A stretch of DNA of 64,000 nucleotides, taken from the NCBI GenBank assembly GCA_041740995.1, contig JBGSKY010000041.1, forward strand, positions 6,469 to 70,468. Direction: 5' to 3'. Position numbers and translations under genes: made by a program. Within the stretch, counting starts at the first letter, position 1; the number at the start of each line of letters is the position of its first letter. Below the pieces are notes generated by a model. It worked only from the letters and a program-made list of their open reading frames with translations. It made no database searches and had not been told where the DNA came from. Source of the DNA: JBGSKY01 sp041740995 (GTDB lineage Bacteria > Planctomycetota > Planctomycetia > Pirellulales > Pirellulaceae). Shown here piece after piece: positions 26,865 to 35,313 of the stretch.

Positions 26865-28034
26865 TTACAGCCCAGCTTTTTTGGCGAGTTCTTTCGCAGG
26901 TTTTGTGCATTCCCAAGTGAATTCTTCTTCCGATCGACCGAAGTGTCCGCCAGAGGTTGTTTTGGCGTAAATCGGACGACGAAGGTTGAGATATTCGATG
27001 ATTCCACGTGGAGTCAGCTTGAAGAAATTCTTGACGACTTCACAAATCTTGCCGTCATCGATTTTGCCTGAGCCTTGCGTATCGATGTGTACGCTGATCG
27101 GTTCGCTGACGCCGATAGCGTACGCCAATTGAACTTCGCAACGATCTGCAAGACCAGCCGCGACGATATTTTTGGCAACGTGCCGAGCCATGTAAGCGGC
27201 GCTTCGATCGACCTTTGTAGGATCCTTGCCGCTGAAGGCACCACCACCATGGCGACCCCATCCACCGTACGTATCGACGATGATTTTTCGACCAGTCAGA
27301 CCGCAATCGCCGTGTGGACCGCCAACGACGAAGTTGCCGGTCGGGTTGATGTGGTACTTGATTTCTCGCTTGATCATCTCAGGCGGCAGGCAAGGAATGA
27401 TTACCTTGTTGATGACAAAGTCGCGAATTTCAGCTTGTTTGACATGTGGTGCATGTTGCGTTGAAACGACTACGGTGTCGATCGCGATGGGCGTAAAGCC
27501 TTCGTATTCGATCGTCACTTGGCTCTTGCTGTCCGGACGCAGCCAATCGACTTCTTTGTTGAAGCGGGCCTCGGTCAGGCGATTTGTGATCCGATGCGAT
27601 AGAGCGATCGGCAGGGGCATTAGTTCAGGCGTGTCGTTGCACGCGAAACCGAACATCAAGCCTTGATCGCCGGCTCCGATATCTTTGCCCGAGCCCGAAT
27701 CATCGTTGACGCCCATGGCGATATCCGGACTTTGCCGATCCAATGCAACCATCACTGAGCAGGTCTTGCCGTTAATACCAGCTTCGTCATCGTCATAGCC
27801 GACCGCCAAAATCGCCTCGCGGACGATATCGATATAATTGACGTGAGCCTTGGTAGTGATTTCGCCGGCGATAATCGCCACGCCGGTGGTGACCATGGTC
27901 TCGCAAGCCACTCGGCTGGACGGGTCGTCGGTCAGCAAGGCATCCAAAATACTGTCGCTGATTCGGTCAGCCAACTTATCTGGATGGCCCATCGAAACGC
28001 TCTCACTGGTGAACAAATATTTGCCGGCAGCCAC
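26865..28034 (-). CDS. metK: S-adenosylmethionine synthetase
   Basis: The 389-residue protein contains FTSESVSMGHPDKLADRISDSILDA at the start (ATP-binding and metal residues), GSGKDIGAGDQGLMFGFAC in the middle and the P-loop-like GGGAFSGKDPTKVDRSAAYMARH. It makes SAM from methionine and ATP. Start is GTG at 28034 with a good GGAGAG 8 nt upstream. The 410-bp region upstream shows no recognisable SAM or SAH riboswitch. It is followed by hairpins and then nadE in the same direction. Confidence 0.97.
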   Translation of the reverse strand: MAAGKYLFTSESVSMGHPDKLADRISDSILDALLTDDPSSRVACETMVTTGVAIIAGEITTKAHVNYIDIVREAILAVGYDDDEAGINGKTCSVMVALDRQSPDIAMGVNDDSGSGKDIGAGDQGLMFGFACNDTPELMPLPIALSHRITNRLTEARFNKEVDWLRPDSKSQVTIEYEGFTPIAIDTVVVSTQHAPHVKQAEIRDFVINKVIIPCLPPEMIKREIKYHINPTGNFVVGGPHGDCGLTGRKIIVDTYGGWGRHGGGAFSGKDPTKVDRSAAYMARHVAKNIVAAGLADRCEVQLAYAIGVSEPISVHIDTQGSGKIDDGKICEVVKNFFKLTPRGIIEYLNLRRPIYAKTTSGGHFGRSEEEFTWECTKPAKELAKKAGL

Positions 28035-28444
28035 AACAATTCTCTCCGTGTCAAAAATAAAAGGTAAGCACGATTAGGATGCGGCTGCGGACGAGGAAAT
28101 ACCTTTCTGCAAACTCCGAATCTTTAAAACCGTAACGCGAGTTTCATAGTTTAACTGCCAACGGTCACACATTAAAGCCGTATCCAGCAATGTATTATCG
28201 ATTTATCAAACGCACGAAAAATTCGACTTTGCTTTTGATTTGTTGACTGATCACGACGGCTCCAAGCTTAGCGAAACGGCAAAATAGACTCGGTTTCATC
28301 AAGTTTTGTCAGTCAGAAATGTCTAGGCTAGCCGGACGACTTCACCGAAGCTGACTAAACCCAAGCTAGAGGGATGACGTAACGTCCAAGCTTGGAATAT
28401 CATACGCCCGTACTGCCTCATTTCCGCTTGTCACAAGAGTTCTC
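28035..28444. other. 410-bp divergent gap upstream of metK
   Basis: There is no gene here. I looked for SAM-I, SAM-II and SAH riboswitch cores on the metK strand and saw none. A short perfect palindrome GACGT-A-ACGTC at 28376-28386 lies about 58 bp before the next plus-strand gene and could be an operator. Promoters are expected for both flanking genes but not placed. Confidence 0.4.
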
Positions 28445-29158
28445 ATGAGTACCAACGATTTTCAGGGGATGTCGGTTGATGTCGAAGGAGTTTCCGATTC
28501 AGCACCTTTTTCGAAGCTCGCGATCGCCGCACTGATCTTGTTCCTGGTCGGAGCGTTGGCGCCAATCGAGCCGGCACTGACTGTCGTATCGGGTGCTGCA
28601 GCGATTCTTGCTCTATCATCGCTGTTAGTCGCTAATCGCAGTAATTTTTCGTCGATTTCACGGGTTTTAGCCGCCGTTGTGCTATTCCTAGCGTCGCTGG
28701 TCACGGTTTGGTCAGTCGTCGTCTACAAAGTTCAGCACGCTCGCCAGGAAGCTCGCGCGACGGAGGTTGCGTTAGAGTACTTGCAAGCTCTTGGCGACGG
28801 GCAAATGCTCACTGCAATTAAAATGGTTGGTCTGGACCCAGTGGTTCGTGACCAGGACGAAACGGAGCTTTCGCCGGCTCAAAAGGCAGTTCGCGTTTAC
28901 TTGGACGATTATGCAATCAACCAAGTCATCAAGCGCGGCAAAGATCAGAAGTGGAAGGTTGAAGGGGTAATCGAGAGCCAGACTGAAAGAGATCCCAGCG
29001 GAGCTATACTAGAAATCTATAGAGTTCGATTTTACGATGCTCAGCAAGTCAACAGCCGACCGTTTGATGTCCTGGTAAACTTCGTTCCACCGCCTCGGGG
29101 AGCCGCTAACAAGACACATCGATGGATGATTGACCAATTGGAAATCCCTTCGAAGTAA
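28445..29158 (+). CDS. Hypothetical membrane protein
   Basis: The 237-residue protein has three hydrophobic segments near residues 24-42, 44-62 and 75-97, then a soluble domain. This domain has a helix rich in A, R and E (VQHARQEARATEVALEYLQALGDGQMLTA), a conserved-looking LDDYAINQVIKRGKDQKWKVEG and a beta-rich end. It resembles small NTF2/lumazine-binding-like folds tethered to the membrane, but I recognise no family. The gene ends 9 bp before folK, so the two are probably co-transcribed. No function can be given. Confidence 0.65.
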   Translation: MSTNDFQGMSVDVEGVSDSAPFSKLAIAALILFLVGALAPIEPALTVVSGAAAILALSSLLVANRSNFSSISRVLAAVVLFLASLVTVWSVVVYKVQHARQEARATEVALEYLQALGDGQMLTAIKMVGLDPVVRDQDETELSPAQKAVRVYLDDYAINQVIKRGKDQKWKVEGVIESQTERDPSGAILEIYRVRFYDAQQVNSRPFDVLVNFVPPPRGAANKTHRWMIDQLEIPSK

Positions 29159-29167
29159 GCACGCCCA

Positions 29168-30202
29168 ATGTCAGACGTATTGATCAGCCTGGGTGCCAAT
29201 CTGGGGAACACTCGGTTGTCGATCAATACCGCAGCCTCGATGTTGAGAGAACGATTCGGCCAGAGCAAAATTCGTCTTTCGTCGCTGCTTAAGACCCCAC
29301 CAATCGGCGGACCTGATGGGCAGTCTGAATTTTTGAACGCGGTGGCTTGCATCCAGACAGAGAAGACTGTTTTTCAAGTCTGGCATGAATTGCGGCAGAT
29401 CGAAGCTGCGCTTGGACGCCAGCGACGCCAACGCTGGGAGGCTCGTCGAATCGATCTGGATATTCTGATGCAAGACAGCCTGCGGATCTGGACACCGCAT
29501 CTTAAGGTGCCGCATCCAAGAATGGTCACGCGAAGCTTTGCGACCTTGCCGGCCGCGGAACTTCTTCCCGAAACAATTGAGCCGGTGTCGGGGTTGGCCT
29601 TGCAAACACTCGCCGCCCGAATGCCTTATCAATACGACGCGTCGATAGGAAAGCTTGAGTTCGACGGGGCGTTGCTCGCTGGATTGCCTAGCGACATTGT
29701 TGTCCTTTGCGTTTCGAAAGATTTGGCCAGCCAAATGCAGTCGGTCTTTGAGCGGTCTAACCAAATATCAGACGATCCAACGAAGAGGATCGAAAAGGAA
29801 AGCGTTGAAACTAGCCTACGCGGCTTTCAGACTCATTTTACGTCGCTAGATTATGATGCGAAACAAGCGACGGATTTTAAACGAGTAAGTTGTCATCTCG
29901 AAGATTTTAATGTAGCTCTGCTTGTCGTGGCGATCGTTTGTCCTGACCCGACCGTCGTCGCCTGGGAGGATTTTGCTCGACCTTGGGCAAACCTTTTAGG
30001 CATGAATACACCGTCGGAATCGAATCGTTATTCAAACAATGAGGTTTTACCTCGTTTGATCACTGATTGGCAATTTCCAAAATATCTGATCAACGCGTAC
30101 GACCTTGATTGGGCAGTTCATGAGCTCAATGCTGCGATCGTGTCGATGAGATGCGAGATGTCGTTTGCCCAACCGGGCTTTGATTCGTTTATTGATCAAT
30201 AA
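29168..30202 (+). CDS. folK: HPPK (FolK) with an unrecognised C-terminal domain
   Basis: Residues 1 to about 150 are a complete 6-hydroxymethyl-7,8-dihydropterin pyrophosphokinase: ISLGANLGNT, PPIGGPDGQSEFLNAV, ALGRQRRQRWEARRIDLDILM (family signature with the Asp pair) and VPHPRMVTRSF. It makes the pterin diphosphate for folate synthesis. The protein continues for about 190 more residues with segments such as VALLVVAIVCPDPTVVAWEDFARPW and NAYDLDWAVHELNAAIV. This extension is not part of normal FolK (about 160 residues) and I do not recognise it with confidence. No dihydropteroate synthase gene is adjacent. Confidence 0.88.
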   Translation: MSDVLISLGANLGNTRLSINTAASMLRERFGQSKIRLSSLLKTPPIGGPDGQSEFLNAVACIQTEKTVFQVWHELRQIEAALGRQRRQRWEARRIDLDILMQDSLRIWTPHLKVPHPRMVTRSFATLPAAELLPETIEPVSGLALQTLAARMPYQYDASIGKLEFDGALLAGLPSDIVVLCVSKDLASQMQSVFERSNQISDDPTKRIEKESVETSLRGFQTHFTSLDYDAKQATDFKRVSCHLEDFNVALLVVAIVCPDPTVVAWEDFARPWANLLGMNTPSESNRYSNNEVLPRLITDWQFPKYLINAYDLDWAVHELNAAIVSMRCEMSFAQPGFDSFIDQ

Positions 30203-30280
30203 TGCTGGTCTCTCAATGACAGCGTACTGGTTTTCCCAATCTCCTTAAAAACCGCGGTGTGTTGTAAGAAAGTTTTCGCT

Positions 30281-30529
30281 ATGACTGACGAGACGACCTT
30301 TCGACTGGACCATTATCTCAAAGCAATCGGTGTCGCAGCGACCGGTGGCCAGGCGAAAATCCTGATACAAAGTGGCCAAGTAGCGGTCAATGGACAGATT
30401 GAAACGCGCCGTCGCAAACAATTGCGGGTCGGCGACACCGTTGACGCCCTTGGCGAACGATTTATTGCGGCCACGATCGAATCGACGATCGACGGTTATG
30501 CTGAAGAAGAAATCGATGGCGAGTCGTGA
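30281..30529 (+). CDS. S4-domain RNA-binding protein (YbcJ/YaaA-like)
   Basis: This 82-residue protein is essentially one S4 RNA-binding domain: RLDHYLKAIGVAATGGQAKILIQSGQVAVNGQIETRRRKQLRVGDTV. Family members of this size bind rRNA or stalled ribosomal subunits. ATG at 30281 is preferred to the upstream TTG-type start at 30257 because the S4 domain begins just after it. The acidic C-terminal tail (YAEEEIDGES) is short. It is convergent with panB, with 5 bp between the stops. Confidence 0.88.
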   Translation: MTDETTFRLDHYLKAIGVAATGGQAKILIQSGQVAVNGQIETRRRKQLRVGDTVDALGERFIAATIESTIDGYAEEEIDGES

Positions 30530-30534
30530 ACTTG

Positions 30535-31380
30535 TTATTCAAATGATTCAGCATCGCTGGGAAATTTTCCACTGACTACATCACTGCAGTAACTCTTGAT
30601 CGCATCATTTGCTATCGAGTACATATTTGCATAACCGCGAACAAATTTGCCGATGCTTTTCTCCCCGAATCCGAGCATGTCTTGGGTCACTAAAACCTGC
30701 CCGTCGCATCCCTTTCCAGCTCCGATGCCGATCGTTGGGACGCGTAAGTCACGGGTAATACTGCTGGCAAGTTTCGCGGGAACACATTCAATCAAAACGG
30801 CAAAAGCGCCAGCTTCTTGCGCAGCGATCGCGTCTTGTAAAAGTTGCTCTCGATCTCGCTGAACGCGAAAACCACCCATTGCATGAACACTTTGCGGCCG
30901 CAATCCAATGTGTGCCATTGTCGGTATGCCCGCATCGACTAGCGCGGCAATCGAATCCGCTTGAGCGGCCCCGCCTTCCATCTTGACCGCCGAACAACCT
31001 GTCCGTTTTAAGATTTTTGCTGCAACGCGAACGGTGTTGCGAATTCCGAGCTGGCCGATCGGAAACGGCAAATCGACAATGACCATCGAATGCTGAACGG
31101 CAGATGCAACAATTCGACCGTGATAGATCATTTGGTTGACCGTGACGCTGACCGTCGTCGGTTTGCCCTGGAAAACCATTCCGAGCGAGTCACCAACTAA
31201 AATACAGTCGACGCCTGCCCGATCGAGCCAAATAGCGGTCATGCAATCGTATGCGGTCAGCATCGAGATTTTTTCTTTGGCGTCTTTGCGTTGTTGCAAA
31301 GTTCGGACAGTAACCCGGCGTTGGCTGGCGGTCTCTTGTTTGACGACTTGTTGCGGGTCGGCCTGATCCTTGCTTGCCAT
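30535..31380 (-). CDS. panB: 3-methyl-2-oxobutanoate hydroxymethyltransferase
   Basis: The 281-residue protein matches PanB: ISMLTAYDCMTAIWLDRAGVDCILVGDSLGM near residues 38-68 (metal and substrate residues), VSVTVNQMIYHGR, VIVDLPFP, KMEGG and the catalytic glutamate in AVLIECVPAKLA, followed by GIGAGKGCDGQVLVTQDMLG. It performs the first step of pantothenate synthesis, adding a hydroxymethyl group to ketoisovalerate. No panC or panD gene is adjacent. The length is normal. Confidence 0.96.
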   Translation of the reverse strand: MASKDQADPQQVVKQETASQRRVTVRTLQQRKDAKEKISMLTAYDCMTAIWLDRAGVDCILVGDSLGMVFQGKPTTVSVTVNQMIYHGRIVASAVQHSMVIVDLPFPIGQLGIRNTVRVAAKILKRTGCSAVKMEGGAAQADSIAALVDAGIPTMAHIGLRPQSVHAMGGFRVQRDREQLLQDAIAAQEAGAFAVLIECVPAKLASSITRDLRVPTIGIGAGKGCDGQVLVTQDMLGFGEKSIGKFVRGYANMYSIANDAIKSYCSDVVSGKFPSDAESFE

Positions 31381-31437
31381 ATTTATTCCTTAAAGCTACG
31401 TTGATCTGAAGTGGGCAGATGATTTAAAGTCTACTTG

Positions 31438-31489
31438 AAAAGGGGTTTGTCCCTTTTGGAGGACCGGCGAGGGTGAGACCCTTTTCCGG
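31438..31489. repeat. REP-like structured intergenic element
   Basis: AAAAGGG (31438-31444) pairs with CCCTTTT (31451-31457). A second CCCTTTT at 31479-31485 can pair either with the same left arm or locally as GGG-TGAGA-CCC (31471-31481). CCGG occurs at 31464-31467 and again at 31486-31489. The element lies in the divergent panB/yheT gap. The mutually exclusive stems resemble REP elements or an attenuator. Repetition elsewhere in the genome is a guess. Confidence 0.4.
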
Positions 31490-31593
31490 ACAGGCTCGTG
31501 GTGTGACAGGTTCGGTGCGTTCCCAATGATAGCCTGGAATCGCAATTTTGAGCAGCGACCAGTCTGCTGACAATCCGTTAATCGACCACTCCA

Positions 31594-32655
31594 ATGCAAA
31601 ACCAAAATACGCTCGAAAAGCCAATCGTCGACGCTCCCGTTCTGGCAACGGTTCCGATGTCACCGTTTCGGCCACCTTGGTATCTCCGTAACGGTCATCT
31701 GCAAACGATCATGACCGCAGCGTTTCGTCCCAAGCCGCCTTTGCCAGCCCCGCAAGTTGCGCTAGTCGATCTTGGCCCACGCGGCGCAACGCATGTTTAT
31801 CGCAACGAGCCTTTCGAAGTAAATTCATCGGTTTGCGATGACCAGTCGGCAATCATCATGTTGCATGGACTGGGAGCTTGTCACAGCGGTTCGTACATGA
31901 CTGGCGTTTGTGAAGCGTTGCTACAAAGAGGCTTTCGAACCATAAGGCTGGACATGCCCGGTGCCGGTCCCTCGTCGGCAACCACGGACCTTCCCCCGCA
32001 TGCTGGCAGCAGTGTTCACGTCCTAAAGATGCTCGATTGGATCAGCGAGAATTGGGGGATCAATAAATTCAAGCTCGTCGGATTCTCTTTGGGTGGGAAC
32101 ATCTCGCTGCATTTGGCCGCTGCGTTCGCCAGTCAGCTTGAGAAGCGAAGCAAGGATGGCAAGTTTTCGATCGAGTCGATCTACGCAATGGCTCCGCCGA
32201 TCGATCTGGACTACTGTTGCCGGTCGATGGAGCGGGGGCTCAATCGCATTTATGCCAAATACTTTCTCCGCAATCTCTCTCGCTCGGCAAAGGCGAGGGC
32301 CGAGCGATGGCCGAGATGGAAAGACGTCAGCTCGGGTTTTACTGCCAAAACGATCCGCAGCTTTGATGATGCCGTGACCGCACCGCTGTCTGGATTTGCG
32401 GATGCGAGTGAGTATTACGCCTTCTCAAGCGTTCATCAGCGGCTGGACGAAATTAAGATTCCTACCACAATTGTCGCCGATCGAGATGACCCAATTGTTC
32501 CGATGCAGATCTTTGAGCGTGCCAAGTTGGGTGCGATCCGCATGATAACGACGGAGTTCGGAGGCCATTTGGGCTATTACACTCATCGTTTCGGAAAAGG
32601 TGTTCAGCGATGGGCCAACGACGCATTTGCTGACCTAGTCCTCGAAGGCGTCTGA
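31594..32655 (+). CDS. YheT-family alpha/beta hydrolase
   Basis: The 353-residue protein has the YheT hallmark WYLRNGHLQTIM near residues 28-40, then a DLG...YRNEPFE segment, LHGLGACHSGSYM and the nucleophile elbow GFSLGGN. An acid residue is expected in DRDDPIVP, and the histidine is in FGGHLGYY. All three catalytic elements are visible. Relatives hydrolyse esters of unknown identity in the cytoplasm. ATG at 31594 follows a structured leader. It stands alone as a transcription unit. Confidence 0.9.
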   Translation: MQNQNTLEKPIVDAPVLATVPMSPFRPPWYLRNGHLQTIMTAAFRPKPPLPAPQVALVDLGPRGATHVYRNEPFEVNSSVCDDQSAIIMLHGLGACHSGSYMTGVCEALLQRGFRTIRLDMPGAGPSSATTDLPPHAGSSVHVLKMLDWISENWGINKFKLVGFSLGGNISLHLAAAFASQLEKRSKDGKFSIESIYAMAPPIDLDYCCRSMERGLNRIYAKYFLRNLSRSAKARAERWPRWKDVSSGFTAKTIRSFDDAVTAPLSGFADASEYYAFSSVHQRLDEIKIPTTIVADRDDPIVPMQIFERAKLGAIRMITTEFGGHLGYYTHRFGKGVQRWANDAFADLVLEGV

Positions 32656-32848
32656 CTCCGCCAATCCGAGAACGTCTGTCGAAATTTTTCGCAAACCCCG
32701 CGGCGAGGCTTATGCCAAGCCGTTTTGAGGAGCCTCACTGTTCCCGTGAAACTAGACTACAGATAGTATGGCAACGCAACTCTAAAGCGATCGATTGCCC
32801 TTTGGGCGGCAACCGATTCGAAACGAAACCGTTGGGTGAGCACCTATT

Positions 32849-33337
32849 TCAGCTCAGCTCAATTGATTCAATCGTAATTGCTTCCAAAGGGACATCGGAA
32901 TGCCCAGCTTTGTTGCCGGTCTCGACTGTCGCAATTTTATCCACGACATCCTGTCCCGCGATTACTTTGCCAAAAACCGCATAACCAACTCCATCGCGCG
33001 ATTGGTCTTTGTCCAAGAAGTGATTATCGCTGATGTTGATGAAGAACTGACTTGTTGCACTATCGGCGATCGCGGTCCGGGCCATAGCCAAGGAGTACTT
33101 TTCGTTTTTGAGCCCATTCCCTGACTCGTTTTTTATCGACGGTCTCGTCTTCTTCTGCTTCATATCAGCGGTCATACCACCACACTGAATCATGAAGCCA
33201 TCAATTACACGATGAAAGATCGTTCCGTCGTAATGGCCATCCCGCGCGTATTGTTCAAAATTTTCAACCGACAAGGGAGCAAGTTCACGAAACAATTCAA
33301 CTTGAATATCACCCAAAGACGTTTTGATTACCGCCAT
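32849..33337 (-). CDS. Cyclophilin-type peptidyl-prolyl isomerase (cytoplasmic)
   Basis: The 162-residue protein is a bacterial cyclophilin: IQVELFRELAPLSVENFEQYARDGHYDGTIFHRVIDGFMIQCGG at the start, SLAMART (substrate pocket), SATSQFFINISDNHFLD and YAVFGKVIAGQDVVDKIA. It has no signal peptide, so it should act in the cytoplasm. It catalyses cis/trans isomerisation of proline bonds. A secreted paralogue lies 263 bp upstream in the same direction. Confidence 0.95.
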   Translation of the reverse strand: MAVIKTSLGDIQVELFRELAPLSVENFEQYARDGHYDGTIFHRVIDGFMIQCGGMTADMKQKKTRPSIKNESGNGLKNEKYSLAMARTAIADSATSQFFINISDNHFLDKDQSRDGVGYAVFGKVIAGQDVVDKIATVETGNKAGHSDVPLEAITIESIELS

Positions 33338-33600
33338 GTTTTCCTATTTTCTATGTTCTTTACATACCATCTGATGGGAACTCCGGGACAAATTAATCGC
33401 CGCAAAACCAACACCCACCAACTCAATTATCGCTATAGACAACACGTTGCCCACGCTGTCAATGACGTTGCGTCGAAGCAAATGAGCTTCTGCGGGAACC
33501 CGAGAATTTCTAAAGCCCACTCACATTTCGTCAAGCTATTCAGATATACACCAGAATGGCCGTTGGACATTATTTGCTAAAAAAACGTCGATTCTTGAAG

Positions 33601-34215
33601 TTATCTCGATGGCTTTTCAATCACCTTTGCACCGGTAATGACAACCGGCTTGACTGGCGACGCTTTTTCGCCGCCTTTGAAGACGACTTGCACGCCCGCG
33701 ATCGCGTCGACGATTTCTTTGCCTTCGACGACTTTGCCAAAGACAGTGTAGCCAAAGCCGTCACTGGACTCCGGACGATTCAGAAAACTGTTATTTTTGG
33801 TGTTGATGAAAAACTGCGAAGTCGCCGAATCGGGATCGCCAGTTCGAGCCATTGCGATGGTGTATTTTTCGTTTTTCAATCCATTGCCACCTTCGTTGCG
33901 AATCGGCTTGCGAGTACCTTTTTCGGCTCGCGCGTTATCTTTATCAAAGCCACCACCTTGAATCATGAAATCTTTGATGATTCGATGAAAGACTGTGTTG
34001 GTATAAAATTCGTCGTTGACGTACTTCACAAAATTTTCAACCGTTTGCGGCGCACGCTCTGGGTCGAGTTCGATCGTGAAGTCGCCAAGCGTCGTCTGCA
34101 TCCGAACATAAACTTTCTCAACGGCTGGCTCTTGGGCGCATGACGTTTTGGCCGATAAAAAGAGGGTACTTATCGTCAGTGCAAACAAGCTAAACGCGAA
34201 TGTGTAAGTTTTCAT
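33601..34215 (-). CDS. Cyclophilin-type peptidyl-prolyl isomerase (exported)
   Basis: The 204-residue protein begins with a signal peptide (MKTYTFAFSLFALTISTLFLSAKTSCAQ), then a cyclophilin domain: TTLGDFTIELDPERAPQTVENFVKYV, VFHRIIKDFMIQGGG, TIAMARTGDPDSATSQFFINTKNNSFL and YTVFGKVVEGKEIVDAI. It is probably a periplasmic foldase. ATG 34215 is chosen because the longer frame starts with TTG at 34230 and places five residues before the signal peptide. It and the cytoplasmic cyclophilin downstream look like a duplicated pair. Confidence 0.94.
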   Translation of the reverse strand: MKTYTFAFSLFALTISTLFLSAKTSCAQEPAVEKVYVRMQTTLGDFTIELDPERAPQTVENFVKYVNDEFYTNTVFHRIIKDFMIQGGGFDKDNARAEKGTRKPIRNEGGNGLKNEKYTIAMARTGDPDSATSQFFINTKNNSFLNRPESSDGFGYTVFGKVVEGKEIVDAIAGVQVVFKGGEKASPVKPVVITGAKVIEKPSR

Positions 34216-34685
34216 ATACTTTAAAATCAACCTTTGGAAACGATGGACTAGCCGGCAATAACTAACGATTGCTTGGGCAATAAAATTGCTGAAAAATAAG
34301 TCGCTTCATATGGAGTCGAAAGATTCAGCGACCTGTCCGTAAGATGCTGCTATCAACCGACTACTGTTCGACAGCCACATTTTAATGGTTCATCCAGGCC
34401 AGCAATAGACGTTTTCAGTTAGTGGTTTAGCTGCTATTTGAACTGAGAAACTGCTTGTCACGCAATCGACTTTTTTCAACAAATCGATCTCTGGAACTCG
34501 AAAGCCCCGAGATGAATTCAACCAAGTTAAATTATCCATCATTTGAATTTCTATCCGCCGAGTATTTGCGTCGGGTTATTCATTCCAAGCAAGCGTAACG
34601 GCCTTTGGCTAATGTATGCAACTCGGAAGACCGACTCGACTTGGAATGTAGGACCAAGACGCCCAAGCATCTAGACCTCAAGCAA
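34216..34685. other. 470-bp gap between hpf and the exported cyclophilin
   Basis: No gene is visible. A 9-bp inverted repeat CATTCCAAG (34581-34589) / CTTGGAATG (34640-34648) with a 50-nt spacer lies about 40 bp past the hpf stop and might be a terminator or processing stem. The promoter of the cyclophilin gene should lie in the left part but is not identified. Confidence 0.4.
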
Positions 34686-35012
34686 CTAAACTAAGTCGTC
34701 GTGTTTGACTTTTCCGATTTTATGGTCGGTCAAACGCTCTTTATGCTTCCGGACTTGCTGTTCAACTTTGTGGATTGATGAATCTAGGGCAGAAAGTACG
34801 GTGTTCGATTCGCAGGTCGCGACAAAGTCCGTTGCCCCTTCAGCGGATACATTAATTTCAACCGTCGGCTTGTCACGATGCTCCAGGTCAACAGTGACTT
34901 CGATCGCGTTAATCCGGTCGAAGAGACGTCGGATTTTTTCCACTTTCTCGGTAATCAACTGCTGGTCTTCACTCTTGAGGTGTCCGTGCCGCGCTGAAAT
35001 GTTGATTTGCAC
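34686..35012 (-). CDS. hpf: Ribosome hibernation-promoting factor
   Basis: This 108-residue protein matches short HPF/YfiA: INISARHGHLKSEDQQLITEKVEKIRRLFDRINAIEVTVD, then VEINVSAEGATDFVATCES and LDSSIHKVEQQVRKHKERLTDHK. It binds the 30S decoding centre and helps store inactive ribosomes. The C-terminal dimerisation domain of long HPF is absent. Start is GTG 35012 with GGGAG 7 nt upstream (35020-35024). A clear promoter lies at 35089-35117, with a repeat in the leader at 35036-35069, so expression is probably regulated. Confidence 0.93.
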   Translation of the reverse strand: MQINISARHGHLKSEDQQLITEKVEKIRRLFDRINAIEVTVDLEHRDKPTVEINVSAEGATDFVATCESNTVLSALDSSIHKVEQQVRKHKERLTDHKIGKVKHDDLV

Positions 35013-35035
35013 AGGTAAGCTCCCATCTGCGTTTG

Positions 35036-35069
35036 ACTTGATACCGTACGAGCGAACTTGCCGTACGAG
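35036..35069 (-). promoter_or_regulatory. Tandem direct repeat in the hpf leader
   Basis: ACTTG-ATA-CCGTACGAG (35036-35052) is repeated as ACTTG-CCGTACGAG (35056-35069). The 9-bp core CCGTACGAG recurs at a 17-bp spacing and contains the palindrome CGTACG. It lies between the predicted transcription start (near 35082) and the ribosome-binding site of hpf. A regulator or an RNA-level control could use it. Confidence 0.45.
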
Positions 35070-35088
35070 ATGTCTTCATTACTTCTTC

Positions 35089-35117
35089 ATTATAGCCTAT
35101 GAACCCAGACATGTTAC
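35089..35117 (-). promoter_or_regulatory. Sigma70-type promoter of hpf
   Basis: On the minus strand a perfect TATAAT (35089-35094) is preceded, at exactly 17 nt, by GTAACA (35112-35117), which matches TTGACA at 4 of 6 positions. Transcription would begin near 35082, giving a leader of about 70 nt before GTG 35012. Confidence 0.65.
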
Positions 35118-35313
35118 GAAGGCAATTCGATGAATGATCAAACCATAATCAGTCCTAGACATAAAAAGTGGTCATGGTTTCCGGTCGGGCAGGCCGCGGC
35201 AATCGCAATCGTGACAGGACAGGTCGTGGCCTAGGATGGGCAAATTTCAACGAAACCGAACCGTCGCCCGCATTAGATCCTTGGACAAAGGATCGTCAAA
35301 TAATACTGGTGTA

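Noticed and set aside
28035..28444. SAM or SAH riboswitch upstream of metK
   Set aside because: Looked for the conserved cores on the metK strand and saw none.
33556..34143. 195-codon frame opposite the exported cyclophilin
   Set aside because: It is the antisense shadow of a clearly conserved cyclophilin gene.
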